A program made the position numbers and the translations under genes. A DNA stretch of 64,000 nucleotides from Blasia pusilla (taxonomy: Eukaryota > Marchantiophyta > Marchantiopsida > Blasiales), in NCBI GenBank assembly GCA_050084515.1, contig CM114272.1:26784001-26848000 (forward strand), written 5' to 3'. Positions 20,453-31,571 of the stretch are shown in pieces (the stretch's first letter is position 1; each line of letters begins with the position of its first letter). The notes under the pieces were generated by a model, which saw only the letters and a program-made list of their open reading frames with translations, was not told the DNA's origin and did not search any database.

Positions 20453-21290
20453 CTAAAATGCTTGCTCGTGCTCATCCCTCCTTTGCCACTCGTGATCCAC
20501 CTTAGTCAGCAAGGTCAGCGGCTTCGCAATCGAACTGAATCCCTTGACATATCGCCAATAGAAGTTCGCCAATGCCATGAATGCGTGAACACGGCTCACA
20601 TCTGTAGGTCGTTGAATGCGTGAAATAGCCTCTACCTTTGTCAGTTGAACACCAAGGCCCCTTGGGTATATCATATGACCCAAATACTCAATCTGGTGGT
20701 AGAAGAACTTGCACTTGCCTGGATGTAGCTTCAGCCCATGTTATTGCAATCATCAAAACACCTCCTCTAGATGTCGCTCATGCTCCTCAACCGTGGCGCT
20801 AAAGACTATGATGTCATCAATATAACATCTAGAAAATCCATACCAGCCAAGATCCTATCCATGACCCTCTGAAACTCAGCCGGGGCATTCTTTAACCCAA
20901 ATGGTAAGAACCCCCACTGGTACAAACAATCCTTCCTGTAAGGATCGATGCCCCAAAATGCCGTCTTCTGCCTGTCCTCCAATGTGATAGGCAGTTGATG
21001 GTATCCGGCTCGCAAATCCTGTGAACTGAAAACCTTTGCATGACCAATCACATCAAAGATCTCCTCAAGGGTGGGCATGGCATACCTATCAGACTTTGTC
21101 TGTCGATTAATAGGTTGATAACCCCACACATCTGCCTATCCGTACAGTTGCCATGCACATCCTTCTTAGCGGGCATGACAGTGGCACATGCATACTCCCC
21201 ATGCGACATCTCAACTAAACCTGCTCCAACCAAGTTCTGGCTCCTACTCTAAATCAGAGCCCTCTCCATATGACTGTATCTGTAGGGTCG
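20453..21290 (-). pseudogene. DP-family reverse transcriptase
   Basis: Minus-strand RT covers the N-terminal segment (PYRYSHMERALI, CATVMPAKKDVHGN, about 21,290-21,150), the fingers and palm (YAMPTLEEIFDVIG, FLPFGLKNAPAEFQRVMD, 21,129-20,840), a frame-shifted but recognisable YIDDIIVFSATVEEH (about 20,825-20,785) and the thumb (LGVQLTKVEAI, FMALANFYWRYVKGF, 20,683-20,540). At least two frameshifts and one stop occur. It lies between DNMT (upstream) and RNase H (downstream) on the same strand. This is the only place in the window where the DNMT-RT-RNase H order is colinear. Confidence 0.88.
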
Positions 21291-22416
21291 TCGGAAGATC
21301 GACGTATCACTCGACAACTCAATGCGGATCCCTGGTCCCTTCAGCATACCAAAATCCTCCATGCTAAACGCAAAGCAACTCCTATAACTCCTGAGGAACT
21401 GATGTATTTGGCATCGCTCTCATCCTGTCAACTTAGGGCCTATATCTGGCTCCCAAGTCTCCATCGTGACTACGGTAGGACTCTCCGGCGTGGATATCGG
21501 TGGTTGCTATGGTGCAACCCCATCTCGAACAAAAACACTTGACCGCTCTCCTACAGCCAAGTGCAAACTCTGATCTCCTCCACATACAGTGCCCGGAACT
21601 ACGCTCGATGCTGTGGCTATCATCTCTTGGCGTACCTTCAAAACATCCCAAGAAGTCCAAGGATTCTCTCTCGATCTCCCCTGGTGTGTCGATCTCCTCG
21701 GGTCTCACCCCCAGCCACTGCCTTCACTGTCTCGATAGGCATGGGGCTCACCAATGCAACTACTGTGATCTGTCGCGATCTCATTCGACGTTGCTCAGCC
21801 ACTCGCAAGCTGAAGATCCATGTCAAGCACTTTAGGTCCATCGCCTGACCCAAGACATGGCGTCGTGATGCCTCTGATACTGAACGGACTATCATCACTC
21901 CTAGGGGAAATCCCATCACCCGTTCTCTCTCGTTGGTGTTCAGCTCCACCAACCTCTGAACTCAGTCATCCCAAACCAAGCGAGGACCGGCCTCCTTGTA
22001 TGCATAGGAAGCGAGAAAACTCACAAACGTAATAAAGGCTGACGGCGGCCTGCCTACCATGTTGACCATAGTCAATGGTGGTCGATCATCGTGCCTCACT
22101 ACATGTGATCGACGACCTGGATCCAGAATGGAATCCACTAACAAATGGGAAGGGCGATCCACTCTCACATATGCCCTCTGTGGGGCACCAAGTTGGTCCA
22201 CGATAGACGCGGGCGATGGGCTCTAGAACCTACACTCGCCGCATCCAAGAACACCACTGAGCCAATCCATGGATGCACCTGATGAGCACTCATCACCACT
22301 AGTGACCTGGAGTCTCCTAAGATGGGCACATTCTCGAGAATGTAGGCCGGAGAATGAGACTGGTGCTCCTGCAACTACCGTAAGACCCTCAACATCTCCC
22401 AAAACAACCTAGACCG
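21291..22416 (-). pseudogene. Retrotransposon-borne C5-cytosine DNA methyltransferase, copy 2
   Basis: The minus strand keeps the second half of the DNMT: RSRLFWEMLRVLR just after motif IV (about 22,416-22,378), motif VI AYILENVPILGD (about 22,347-22,312), motif VIII RAHRPRLSWTNL (about 22,228-22,193), FVSFLASYAYKEAGP (about 22,020) and the IX/X-like block NERERVMGF ... RRHVLGQAMDLKCLTWI (about 21,940-21,820). Motifs I and IV are missing because ASP-1 joins at 22,417. A frameshift lies near 22,190 and a stop near 22,377. A linker of about 180 residues (21,800-21,290) leads to RT. Copies 1 and 2 agree at the protein level but differ at many sites, which suggests the domain was kept through several element generations. 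Function as for copy 1; dead as read. Confidence 0.85.
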
Positions 22417-23710
22417 TGTGATACCCACAATTTTGTACTTTTGAAGAAATACACCTTTTTATTCAACGAAGACTTGTATATATATTATGATTTTGATTAT
22501 TATATATTATTATGGAGAGGAATGAGTAAGATTAAAGTGAATCACGAAGCTCCAAGGACAAGGCAGAGAGATAGAAAATCAAGGATTTTCCTAAGAGGAG
22601 AGGAGAATAAAAAAACAAAGTCTAAAGACCCAGCAAGAAGCTTCGGAAGGACAATGAAGCTCTGTGAAGCTCTGTCTATGACGTGCTTTGCTCATAAACA
22701 AAGCATAACGAAGCATGACAAAGCATGAAGAAGAAGAAGAGAAAGAAGTACTTTGCTCTTGAACGAAGCACCTGGAACAAGAACAAAGAATGGAGCGCTT
22801 CGTCTTCAGATCAAGAGAAAGAGCTTCATCCTCAAGCGAAGCAAAAGAGGTCCAGACTTGGCAGCGAAGCGAAGCTAAGATTGACAGTGATTTCAAGCGA
22901 CACGTAGTTAGAACAGTTAGAATAGGACAAGGCGCAACTCTTTGTATCAGATAGGTAGTTAAGACAATTTTGTTCTGCGGATTCATAGGGATCTTAGGAA
23001 AAGAAAAGAGCACCATAGATCTAGGTAGTTACAAATGTTGAAGAGACACCAACTTCATCAAGAACGCTTCGACTCTTTGGATCACTCCTACTTCAGAGAG
23101 TATTTAAGAAGCATAGAAGTAGCTATCATCATCATTCTCTTACGAAGTCCTCATGATGTAGGAATGGTCTGAGCAAGGGAGTAGTACCCTCTCAAGCTTG
23201 TATACACTTTTGAAGTTTTCTCATTCTTGATGGAGTAGTACAGCAATCATTCATTCATTCTGATGTGTGATGCTTATGTCTGAGTATTCTTTTTGGGTCT
23301 GCAGAGTGAAGAGTGAATCAGGCGAACCTTTCTCATAAATGGAATAATCAACATAGAGTTTTAGGAAATCTGTTTGACAGAGAGTAGCCAGCCAAGACAG
23401 ATTGAGTTCTGAAAGTAGGAGAAGCCAGCTTTCATGTTGAGGTCTCTGTGAGATTTCTTGATATCGAGAGGGAATCTACCTAAGCGTGCTGTCAACTCCA
23501 CTAGAGGGAATTGAGAAAAGAAACCTTGGTACTAAGAAAGATCCGAAGATATTGATAAGACATTGAATATAAATCATACACATTTAAATATAACTATTAC
23601 AACAGAATTGTAATTTCGAACTCTCTTTTCATCAAACAATGATCCTCTTAGGGATCGAACTCAGTAAACGACTGTAAAATTGAAACTCTTGTATATTATA
23701 TATAGAACCA
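22417..23710 (+). repeat. ASP-1 5' LTR
   Basis: The LTR is about 1.3 kb. Its start is fixed by comparison with 43,955, and its end is estimated from the primer site. A central part (22,640-22,870) is rich in GAAGC/CAAAGCA repeats. No coding frame is supported here; short frames on both strands are incidental. Confidence 0.75.
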
Positions 23711-23717
23711 AAACTTT

Positions 23718-23737
23718 TGGCGCCGCTGCCGGGGATC
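23718..23737 (+). promoter_or_regulatory. ASP-1 primer-binding site (tRNA-Asp)
   Basis: TGGCGCCGCTGCCGGGGATC is complementary to the 3' end of plant tRNA-Asp(GUC) with one mismatch (C for T at base 9). This primer is known for the Tat/Athila branch of plant Ty3 elements. Confidence 0.85.
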
Positions 23738-23739
23738 AT

Positions 23740-24166
23740 AAGCTTTGCTGGAGAGGGAGAGAGACACATGGGGAACCCAAGATCGGGGAAAGAAGCCTCG
23801 TCTCCTAGAAGATCCAACCATCTAGTCCTTATTGAAGACCATCTGCTATCCTTAGCTATCCCCCTAAGACAATGAATGAAAGAAGATAACAACCGGTTTG
23901 CTGCATTGGTGCTAGAAAAGATAGAATAATTAATTAGTATGGTCAAAGAACCAGTCGCCAAACGGTACTTCATCCATGAACGTCTGTTGTACTTGGTGAT
24001 GACCCGGTACTTCTGTTTATGGGAGGAAAACCTGGCAGGAAGATTAAGAGCACCTCCACACTCCTGTAGGCTTTAGGAATTAGGAAGATCTAATTTCCCT
24101 GCATGGACCCCTACCTTGTGGCGATCATGGGTGCGGAAGTAAGCTCCCGAATCCCATAAGGGACTC
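23740..24166 (+). other. ASP-1 leader
   Basis: This is untranslated leader between primer site and gag. No motif-bearing frame is seen. Confidence 0.6.
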
Positions 24167-25567
24167 ATGGAAGTCTCCCGGCCCTCTTCGCGAGATCAGC
24201 AAGCTGATCGACGCAATAAGCAACAAGAAGATCACCCGTCTTGGAGACTGCCAGGGGTGTCTCTCAGTCTTCAGCCTCGCAGGAAGCCCAAGAACAAGAA
24301 GAGGGACAGGAATATGCTCCCCAACACGTCTCCTGCCAGTTCGCAGTCAGACGAAGAGTCAACCTGGAATCCCTTTGGGGACTCGGGGGACAAGGAGCCG
24401 ACCAAATCAACCAGATCGGTACCGCTGCCTCCTTCCTCCCGAGCATCAAGTTCGAGACCCAACAGCAGAAATTTCCCAATGGCCAACACTAGAAAGACGC
24501 TGCTAAGATACCCCATGTCTGCAAGGGGACGGCGAGATGATGTTGACAACTTTGTGCTTGAAATTACCCATGTAGCTAAGGCTAATGGGGAAGGCTTAGA
24601 GGAGGATTTGTTGCGAGTCTTTCCTGGCGTGCTTAAGAAGCGAGCAAGCCAATGGTACAAAGGTCTCGGAGCGGATGTCACGGAAACCTGGAAAAAGGTA
24701 CTGGAGGCCTTTCTTCATGAGTTCCGTGACCTGGAGTTCGAGGACAGGCTTCTGACGAAGCTTTGCGACCTAAAACGTAAAAATAATGAAACTCTCACGG
24801 AATACACCCAAAGATTTCGTAGTCTTGTGAATAAACTTGAACACACTACTTCCTCACAATTGGTAGATTGGTTTGTGTGGGGACTGTCCAAAGAAATGGA
24901 CCGATACTGCCCGCGAGGCCAGCGAGATTCCCTGGAAGAAATCATAGCATCCACAAAGGCGTACGAGGCCTCCAAGAAGTCCCGCAAAACACGAAGACGA
25001 CGTCTTCAACGACGAGGTTCTTTGCAAACTAGTTCTTCGTCGGAGGACGAAGCGTCCTCTACAGACACAAAATCCTCTACTGGGGACACCACAGAGTTCT
25101 CAGACTCTGAAAAAGATTTAAAATCTAAGTGGAAAAGAAAAAGCATGCGCCACCACTCTCCCAAGCATCGAAGGAAAACCAGACCAACAAAGCACCTTCC
25201 CCAGCAGTCTGTAAGTCGAGTACGGGGGACAGCGAGGAAGGCAAGCAAGTCTGCCATTGAAGAGTTAAGTAAACAAATGGCGGAATTGAAGGTACATTTG
25301 GCGGCCCAGAAGGACCCCAGAAGACAACCAGTTCTGATGAGGCCCAACATCTGGTGCAGTACCTGTGGAACCCAAGGGCATACTGCTCAGGAATGTCATA
25401 CTCAGAGAGATTTACGTTGGATCCAAGAAGTCGGTCTACACTCCCTCTCACCGAGTTGTGTGACGTGCGGCAACAGACGGCGTGGTGCGGCAAATCAACC
25501 AGGCTATCATCTCATCGAAAATCTACCCATCAACTTTGGACATCCCACACAAGTCTATGTCCCTTAA
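24167..25567 (+). CDS. ASP-1 gag polyprotein (open, 3' end chimeric)
   Basis: This uninterrupted 466-codon frame is the longest intact gag in the window. Residues 1-115 are charged and low complexity. A Retrotrans_gag domain spans about 125-270, with LRVFPGVLKKRASQWYKGL, ETLTEYTQRFRSLVNKLEH and LVDWFVWGLSKEMDRY. A basic/serine-rich stretch follows at 275-350. A CCHC zinc knuckle, CSTCGTQGHTAQEC, lies at about residues 397-410. The last 15 or so residues come from antisense DP leader after the junction near 25,520, so the stop is not native. No pol follows. The product would be capsid plus nucleocapsid. A related but broken gag lies at 42,893-43,520. Confidence 0.8.
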   Translation: MEVSRPSSRDQQADRRNKQQEDHPSWRLPGVSLSLQPRRKPKNKKRDRNMLPNTSPASSQSDEESTWNPFGDSGDKEPTKSTRSVPLPPSSRASSSRPNSRNFPMANTRKTLLRYPMSARGRRDDVDNFVLEITHVAKANGEGLEEDLLRVFPGVLKKRASQWYKGLGADVTETWKKVLEAFLHEFRDLEFEDRLLTKLCDLKRKNNETLTEYTQRFRSLVNKLEHTTSSQLVDWFVWGLSKEMDRYCPRGQRDSLEEIIASTKAYEASKKSRKTRRRRLQRRGSLQTSSSSEDEASSTDTKSSTGDTTEFSDSEKDLKSKWKRKSMRHHSPKHRRKTRPTKHLPQQSVSRVRGTARKASKSAIEELSKQMAELKVHLAAQKDPRRQPVLMRPNIWCSTCGTQGHTAQECHTQRDLRWIQEVGLHSLSPSCVTCGNRRRGAANQPGYHLIENLPINFGHPTQVYVP

Positions 25568-27316
25568 TCCACATACATAAACGATGATCTCGGCATCCAC
25601 ACAAACCCAGTATGTCAAATAATTGCCCAATTCTCGGAATTCCGTCACACGTACAGGGCAAAAGACCAGGATGGATAACCTCAATAAATGTTGAATCGCT
25701 CCACAGCAACTGCAAACCTTGACCCCAACTCGATCGTGAAGCCAAACTCCTCAAACCAGCAAAACACAATCTGCTCCACAATGATGGTGCGGCTCCGCGA
25801 TCGGGATGGTGCGGTGCGGACATGAGCAGCATGGCGCGGCAATCAGGGGCGCGTTGGGGCTATGGGCGTCACGTCACGGTACTCGATCTTTGTGGAGCGG
25901 CTACCAACTCAAAACATAGTAATGGGGCTAGAAAACTCGGACCCCATAAATCACTGGGTCACACGTCATCCAAAGTAGTACTCCAGTCGGTCCGTGATGA
26001 GCTCCACAAAAGTGTGACAAAGGCGGTCTGAACAACTAATTCGTGGCATATAGACACGACCAGTCAACGGCCGTTGCTCCCAACGGTCGGCTAAGCAACA
26101 GTAATAGTCGATCGACGGCAGCTTGACGGGTAATGGGCCAGCTGACGGGTTGAAGGGCCTCGCGAAGGGAAGACGTCCTGGCAAAGGATTGACGGCCTGG
26201 AGATGGGTTGACGTCTTGGCGACGGGTTGACGGCCTAGCCGACAGCGACGGCATCGCCAATGGCGGCTGTTGCTTTAGGGTTTCAATTTTTACCCTAAAA
26301 TTGGCAATTTAAAAAATTGGCCATAACTTTATGCTGGTAGCTCCAAATCATGCACCATCTATTGCACAGCGTGCACAACTTTAAGATCTATGATGGTGTC
26401 AAAAAATATTTTGAATCAAAAAATCCTGTAAAAATTGATGGGGACTGCCGTAAACCCCAACGTCTTTTTCTTCTACACCAAATTCGGCAGCGCTTCCACG
26501 TTGATTTCTCCCAAAAAAAAATGTAAAACGTGTGAAAAGACAAATCAGAAAGCTACATGGTGCTCTTGAGAGCACCAGAGTGGGTGATCTACCCCCACAC
26601 CCAAATTATACCAACATTTGGGCATTGCTTCCACGCGCCACTCTTCCGTACAAAAAAACTGTAAAGGAAAACAACAAACTGAATGACTCTTGCTCCCATG
26701 AGCACTCCCATGAGTCATGAAGCAAGGAACACGGTCCCTAAATTGCAAACTCAGCAAAACTCCAGCAAGCTCCCGCATTGTAGCTCTCATTCTCTCTTTG
26801 TAAAGTAAGATCCAATCTCTCTCTCTACACCATCTCACACCAAAACTCTCAAAGGTGTGCACTCTCTCTCATGTCAAACCAAACCCACTCTCCTAATGAG
26901 AGGCTTGGGTAACACTCATAAGGCAAGAGACCATAGCTCCGCCGCCTCATGCCAAGAGGTTCAACAAAATAAGAATGAGCTCTCAAGCTCTCTCTCCTTA
27001 AGGTATACCCCTCCCCTCTCCCAAACTCTCTCCATGGTAACCTATTCTCCCAAGTCACCTCCTTGGCTCTTGACCTGATATCGGAGGTCAAGGGCCATTT
27101 ACCAAAAATATAAATTCGATCATATACTCAAAATGATACTGACCTAAAATAGTAAAGTCCTCAATATGACTCCAAATGAGCCGAAACGAAGGGGAAACCT
27201 GCTCTCTCAGGTTTCTTGGGGCCTCAACAAGTGATCCTCGACCTACTAAGCGTGTCCTCCATTACTCACGAAGGCGTTCTACTAGATCTCACCGATCTAT
27301 CCTAAAAGACGTGACA
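25521..27316 (-). mobile_element. DP-family LTR and leader
   Basis: The minus-strand LTR starts TGTCACGTCTTTTAGG at 27,316 and is colinear with the plus-strand copy at 39,676-41,640 over about 1.8 kb. Shared landmarks are the AGGGGAGGGGTATACC block, a GAGAGAGATTGGATCTTAC tract, a segment rich in CCGTCAACC-type triplets (26,080-26,240) and GGGACATAGACTTGTGTGGG near the leader end. The LTR/leader border cannot be placed without a full pair. No gene lies here. Confidence 0.75.
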
Positions 27317-27480
27317 ACTACATAACATACATCATTGTTACCGAATGCACATACAAACACACATGATCCCATGCTAACTCATGGAATCCACACAATGAGA
27401 CAATAAGTACCAAAATATCTCCAATCGCCCCTCTAGCTGGTGGTTAGGTCTCTCTAACTCTAGATAGTCATCTATCCCTA
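27317..27480 (-). other. DP 3'-untranslated region
   Basis: This untranslated segment between the end of DP pol and its 3' LTR on the minus strand matches 10,695-10,870. Confidence 0.65.
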
Positions 27481-27676
27481 CCTACCATGATATACATCTC
27501 TTGGAAAATAAGAGCAAAAAGGCCGAGTGCTCATATGGCCCCATCCTTAGTCGCCTTTTTTTCATCCATGTCACAAACACAAGTCGGAATCTATAACTAC
27601 CTACTCTATGTACATCTGGGCACATCCATTTTCCCTTATGAACCCTAGTAAGAGGCGGCATTAGACATGCCATATG
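27481..27676 (-). pseudogene. DP-family PHD finger, second half
   Basis: The minus-strand frame reads MACLMPPLTRVHKGKWMCPDV and then a C-terminal tail to a stop at 27,482. This is the second half of the PHD finger: the His-x2-Cys region, PPL-x(6)-GKW and the last Cys pair, with Val for the final Cys. The first half lies at 34,241-34,413 beyond the CHR-2 insertion. The tail after the PHD (about 45 residues) gives the natural end of DP pol. Confidence 0.75.
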
Positions 27677-28476
27677 TGTCATGACCCTCATAACCAAACA
27701 ACACCAAATAGGCGCCAAGTGGAACATCAGAACTCAAGTGGACTTACGTTGCGATGTTCGCGCTTTGGAGAGGCTTTTGGAAAGGTCTCTTGGAAAAGTC
27801 CAAGAGATGAAACGCGGAACACAGTTGTGCATTTCATGCATTAGTGGTCACAACCAGGAAACCTAGACCAAACGCGAGCCAAAACTTGAGATGAGTTGAG
27901 TCTTGGAAGGTTGGTTGCCAAAGAGGTGAGAACTAGTTTTGGAACACGATTAGCGTTTGGGGAATTTGACTTTGTTTTGGACCATAACATTTATCCCCAA
28001 GATGCATTTAGGAAAAATAAGGGAGCGTTGGAAACCTTATCTTGTGACGCTTCCAACACACTAAAGTTCTTAGCAAACGCATAAGTACAGATTGAGATAT
28101 TGGGCGAAAACGACTCTGAGAGCAATTGGGTTGAGGGCCAATTGGAGAGGCCCGAGTGTCTTTCCCTAAATATAGGGAACCCCGGAGATTCCCAGAAGTA
28201 CTAATAAGGGAGGAGTCTCTCCAACATGTCTTGGCACACGAATCCCCACTTTGAGCACCAAATGGCGTCTCAGAGGCATGGGATGGAATGGGAGTTTGGC
28301 ATTGGAATTCGAAAACCCAAACTCAATTCAAGAGAGTGGACTTTGTACACCACACTTGGATTTTCACCCAAGATTCACTTTGTGCAAGTCTTGGTTAGGG
28401 ACTCATTGGATGTCCTACTGAACGTACGCTTTCGCAACAACAAAGATTAACGTTCAAGGAGAGTATGCGCACGATA
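27677..28476 (+). repeat. CHR-2 5' LTR
   Basis: It starts TGTCATGACCC and ends GCGCACGATA, where the expected ACA end has changed to ATA. At about 800 bases it is shorter than the CHR-1 LTR of about 1.0 kb. Confidence 0.88.
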
Positions 28477-28478
28477 CG

Positions 28479-28490
28479 TGGTATCAGAGC
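28479..28490 (+). promoter_or_regulatory. CHR-2 primer-binding site (tRNA-iMet)
   Basis: TGGTATCAGAGC starts two bases after the LTR and is the standard complement of plant initiator tRNA-Met. Confidence 0.92.
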
Positions 28491-28627
28491 AAATCCTTGA
28501 TGAGTGTGAACTTGGGGTCGTAGAAGATCGGGATGTTTGAGAAGAACTCAAGGTAGCTGGAAGACCACGACGCTCAAGGAGGAACGCAAGAGACGAGGAG
28601 GAGATTTGAGAAAATGAGGACTCGTAA

Positions 28628-29536
28628 ATGGCGACCAAGGGCAAAAAACCGAGGAAGCTGCGAGTCAAACCAAAAAAGTCGAGAGACGAATCAATGACAG
28701 ACCGTGAGCGTGAGGTGGAGATTGCAACTCCCAAAGTGTCGAGTCCCAGACATGTTCCAAACGCAAATCTTTCCGCGGGAACTTTGGGTCCAAACTTAAA
28801 TGACCCAGCCTTTTATATCCAAATGATGGGTTTGATGAAGGTGATGGCGGACTAGATCGCCGAACAGAGCAAGGTGATGGTAAAACTCAAGTCAAATGGA
28901 GCCTGTAGTTCCGGCAAGAAGCTTTGTAAGACCAATTTGCCAATGCCATTGACAGGAATGGGGCGTTCTCGGAAAGTGAGCGAGTTTCTAACCAAACTCG
29001 AACTTTATTTTGAAGCGCAAAAGGGAGATGAGCAAGACAAGGTAATTGTAGTGGTCACATTTCTGAAGGATCACGCTCTCCACTGGTGGACGGCTCACCG
29101 TAAAGAACATCTGGGCCCTGGAAGAACTTTGAGTTGGGAAGACTTTAAGGACTTGATTGGTAATCGATTCTCTCCGGAATATTAGGAGTATCGCGATGGC
29201 ATGGAGTCTATGAGGTTGCACCAAAGTGGATCCCTTAGCGCTTATGTGCGAGAGTTCAGTGCACTCATGAGCTCACTTTCCATGGATGAGTTTACAAAGA
29301 AGGTGATCTTCTTAAGTGGACTCAAACCGAGCGTCAAAAAGGCCCTCTTTTGTATGCCTCACATTCCCGAGATGTGCGTGGAGCTTGTGAGGCTAGCGGA
29401 GCAGATAGGGGACGATGAAGTCCAAATCCAAAAACCCTTTGAGCCGAAAAGTTTTTGTAAGTTACCGAAAAACAAAGGGACATCCAATGGGGATGAGCGC
29501 GACCACGGAGGGTCTCTTGCCCTAGCAGCAAAATGA
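28628..29536 (+). pseudogene. CHR-2 gag
   Basis: Gag reads in one frame (28,628 to 29,534) with TAG stops near 28,853 and 29,183. It contains SRKVSEFLTKLELYFEAQKG, FLKDHALHWW and SLSAYVREFSAL. It shares the frame of the downstream protease-RT reading, so the family apparently encodes gag-pol as one frame. A TGA at 29,534-29,536 now precedes the nucleocapsid part. Confidence 0.87.
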
Positions 29537-30892
29537 GTGGAACTCAAGGCGAAGCCAAAAGGGCCGCCGTTCCCAAAGTCAACAAATGCCAAAGTGATTT
29601 GCTACAATTGTGGCGAACTCGGGCATATGGCTAAGGAATGTGTGAGGCCCAAGGTTAGTAGACCGAGTATGATTGCGTTTTCTGCTAAGCACTTATCGGC
29701 AGGAGATCTAGATACATCTCTCCAAGTCACCAAGAGAACGCCCAATTTGGTTTACCTAGGATTTAAGATCACTAATCGTGATGTGATGTTGCTCGTTGAT
29801 ACAGGTGCTTTGCACTCATTCTTGAGCCCCAGAATCGTGAAGACGTTGGGATTGCCAACCACTAAGGCGGATGAACCCATTAGGGTAGGATTCGCAGGAG
29901 GCAAGTCCCACCACACCTCAGAGCTGGTTTTAGGGCTAGTTGTGGGATGCAGATTATTTGAGTTGAAGGAGAATTTCACAATTTGCGACATGGACGGAAT
30001 CGATGGAGTCTTGGGGAACACATTCTTGGATGTGTATGAGGTGGAACTAAGGCAAAGACCTTTGAGGTTGAGTGTCTTGGTTAACAAAAAAGGGACGGAC
30101 GTCGGATTGGTTTGTGAGGTTCCTAGAAAGACGGAGTTGGTGAATGCCATCACAAGGACGAGTTTGGCCGAGTTAGAGGAAGGATTCCTTTCCTTGATGA
30201 GACAAGTAGAGGATGATGCAAGCGCAAGACGTAGAGATCAAAACTCAGCTTCAAGGGGAATCCCTCAAACACTCAAGAGAGTTGTAAAAGAATTTGTAGA
30301 TGTGTTGACTAAGGCGCTTCAGACTGAGTTGTCACCACATAGGGCGGTTGATCATAAGATAGAGGTGATACCCGGATCTCAACCACCTTCAAAGGCGCCA
30401 TATAGGTTGAATCAAGAAGAACTTGTTGAGTTGAAGAAACAGTTGGGTGAACTCCTAGAGAGGGGTTACATCCAAACTAGCAAGTCACTTTATGGAGCGT
30501 TCGTCCTCAGAAAGTTGAGACTTTGTGTTGATTATCGGACGCCGAATAAAGTGACGGTAAGGAACAACTATCCTCTTCCGAGGATGGATGACCTCTTTGA
30601 TCGATTGTCAGGTGCCAAGTATTTCAGCTACATTGGCTTGAAATCAAGATATTATCAGATTCGGATTTTTGAAGCGGATGTAGAGAAGACTGCGTGTAGG
30701 ACGAGATACGGTTTGTTCGAGTTTGTGGTAATGCCTTCTGGTCTTTGTAATGCACCTCCAATGTTCACCACTTTGATGAACTCCATATTTCATAAGGAGG
30801 CGGATGAGTTTGTGATCATATACATAGCTGACATACTCATCTATTCAAAAAACACTAGAGGAGCACGCTCGACATTTGAAGACGGTGTTTGA
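29537..30892 (+). pseudogene. CHR-2 nucleocapsid, protease and reverse transcriptase
   Basis: A 451-codon open frame holds the zinc knuckle [14 protein letters not shown] (about 29,602-29,643), the protease site [13 protein letters not shown] (about 29,788-29,826), [13 protein letters not shown], and [40 protein letters not shown] and [12 protein letters not shown]. The catalytic YIDD has become YIAD (near 30,825), which removes one metal-binding Asp. A short deletion also removes the VKKKDG loop before LRLCVDY. A frameshift near 30,860 ends the frame. It is long and open but catalytically dead. Confidence 0.9.
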
Positions 30893-31571
30893 GAAACTCA
30901 AGGCGAACAAGTTGTATGCGAATGCGGATAAGAGTGAGTTCGGTTTGACGAAGATCAAGTTCTTGGGGCATGTGGTTAGTGTAGATGGCCAGAGTGGGTC
31001 CAGACATGGAGAAGGTAAGCGCGATTGCCGAATGGGAACCGCCTTCCACTATGAAGGGGATGAGGAGGTTCATCAAAGCGGTCTAGTTTTACCGGACATA
31101 CGTGAAGAACTCTTCGGGAATAGTGAAACCTCTCACAGATTCGACCACAAAGTTTTCTAGCACAACATGGACCAAGGAAGTGGATAAAGCGTAAAATCAA
31201 GTCAAGGGAATCCTCTTGCAAGAACCAGTTCTGAAGCTGCTGGAGTTTGATCAACTATTCAAGGTGCAATTGATGCTAGTGATTTCGCAATTGCAAGAAT
31301 GTTTGTGCAAAAGGGGAGACCTATAACATACGAGAGCAAGAAGTTTAGTGACAACAAAAGGAGATGGCCCACTCATGAGAAAGAGTTTTTCGCGGTGGTT
31401 CATTGCTTGAGGAAGTGGCGTCACTATCTGGGACTTCACAAAACTCGAGTATTCACTGATAACATATCGCTAAAGTATTTTGAGACCCACAATCGCGTAA
31501 CACCGAAGCAACTTCAATGGCATGATACCTTGGCATTGATGAATGTGGAGCTAATCCACAAGATACGTTAA
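30893..31571 (+). pseudogene. CHR-2 RT thumb and RNase H
   Basis: The thumb (YANADKSEFGLTKIKFLGHVVS) follows after the frame change, with further shifts near 31,000-31,090. RNase H is recognisable as PITYESKKFSDNKRRWPTHE and VFTDNISLKYFETHNR (31,300-31,500). Its first catalytic block is damaged. Confidence 0.8.

Larger units (their letters stand above)
22417..25520 (+). mobile_element. ASP-1: 5' part of a Ty3 element with tRNA-Asp primer site
   Basis: The LTR starts TGTGATACCCACAATTTT at 22,417. The same start occurs at 43,955, next to a polypurine tract. A primer site lies at 23,718 and gag at 24,167. The element stops inside or just after gag at about 25,520, where minus-strand DP leader begins. 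Protease, RT and integrase are lost. It abuts DP DNMT on the left, so insertion was followed by deletion or recombination. Confidence 0.82.

Noticed and set aside
22441-23016. Lys/Arg/Glu-rich frames at 22.4-23.0 kb on both strands
   Set aside because: They lie inside the ASP LTR and come from its GAAGC-rich repeats. No matching frame is kept in the other LTR copy.
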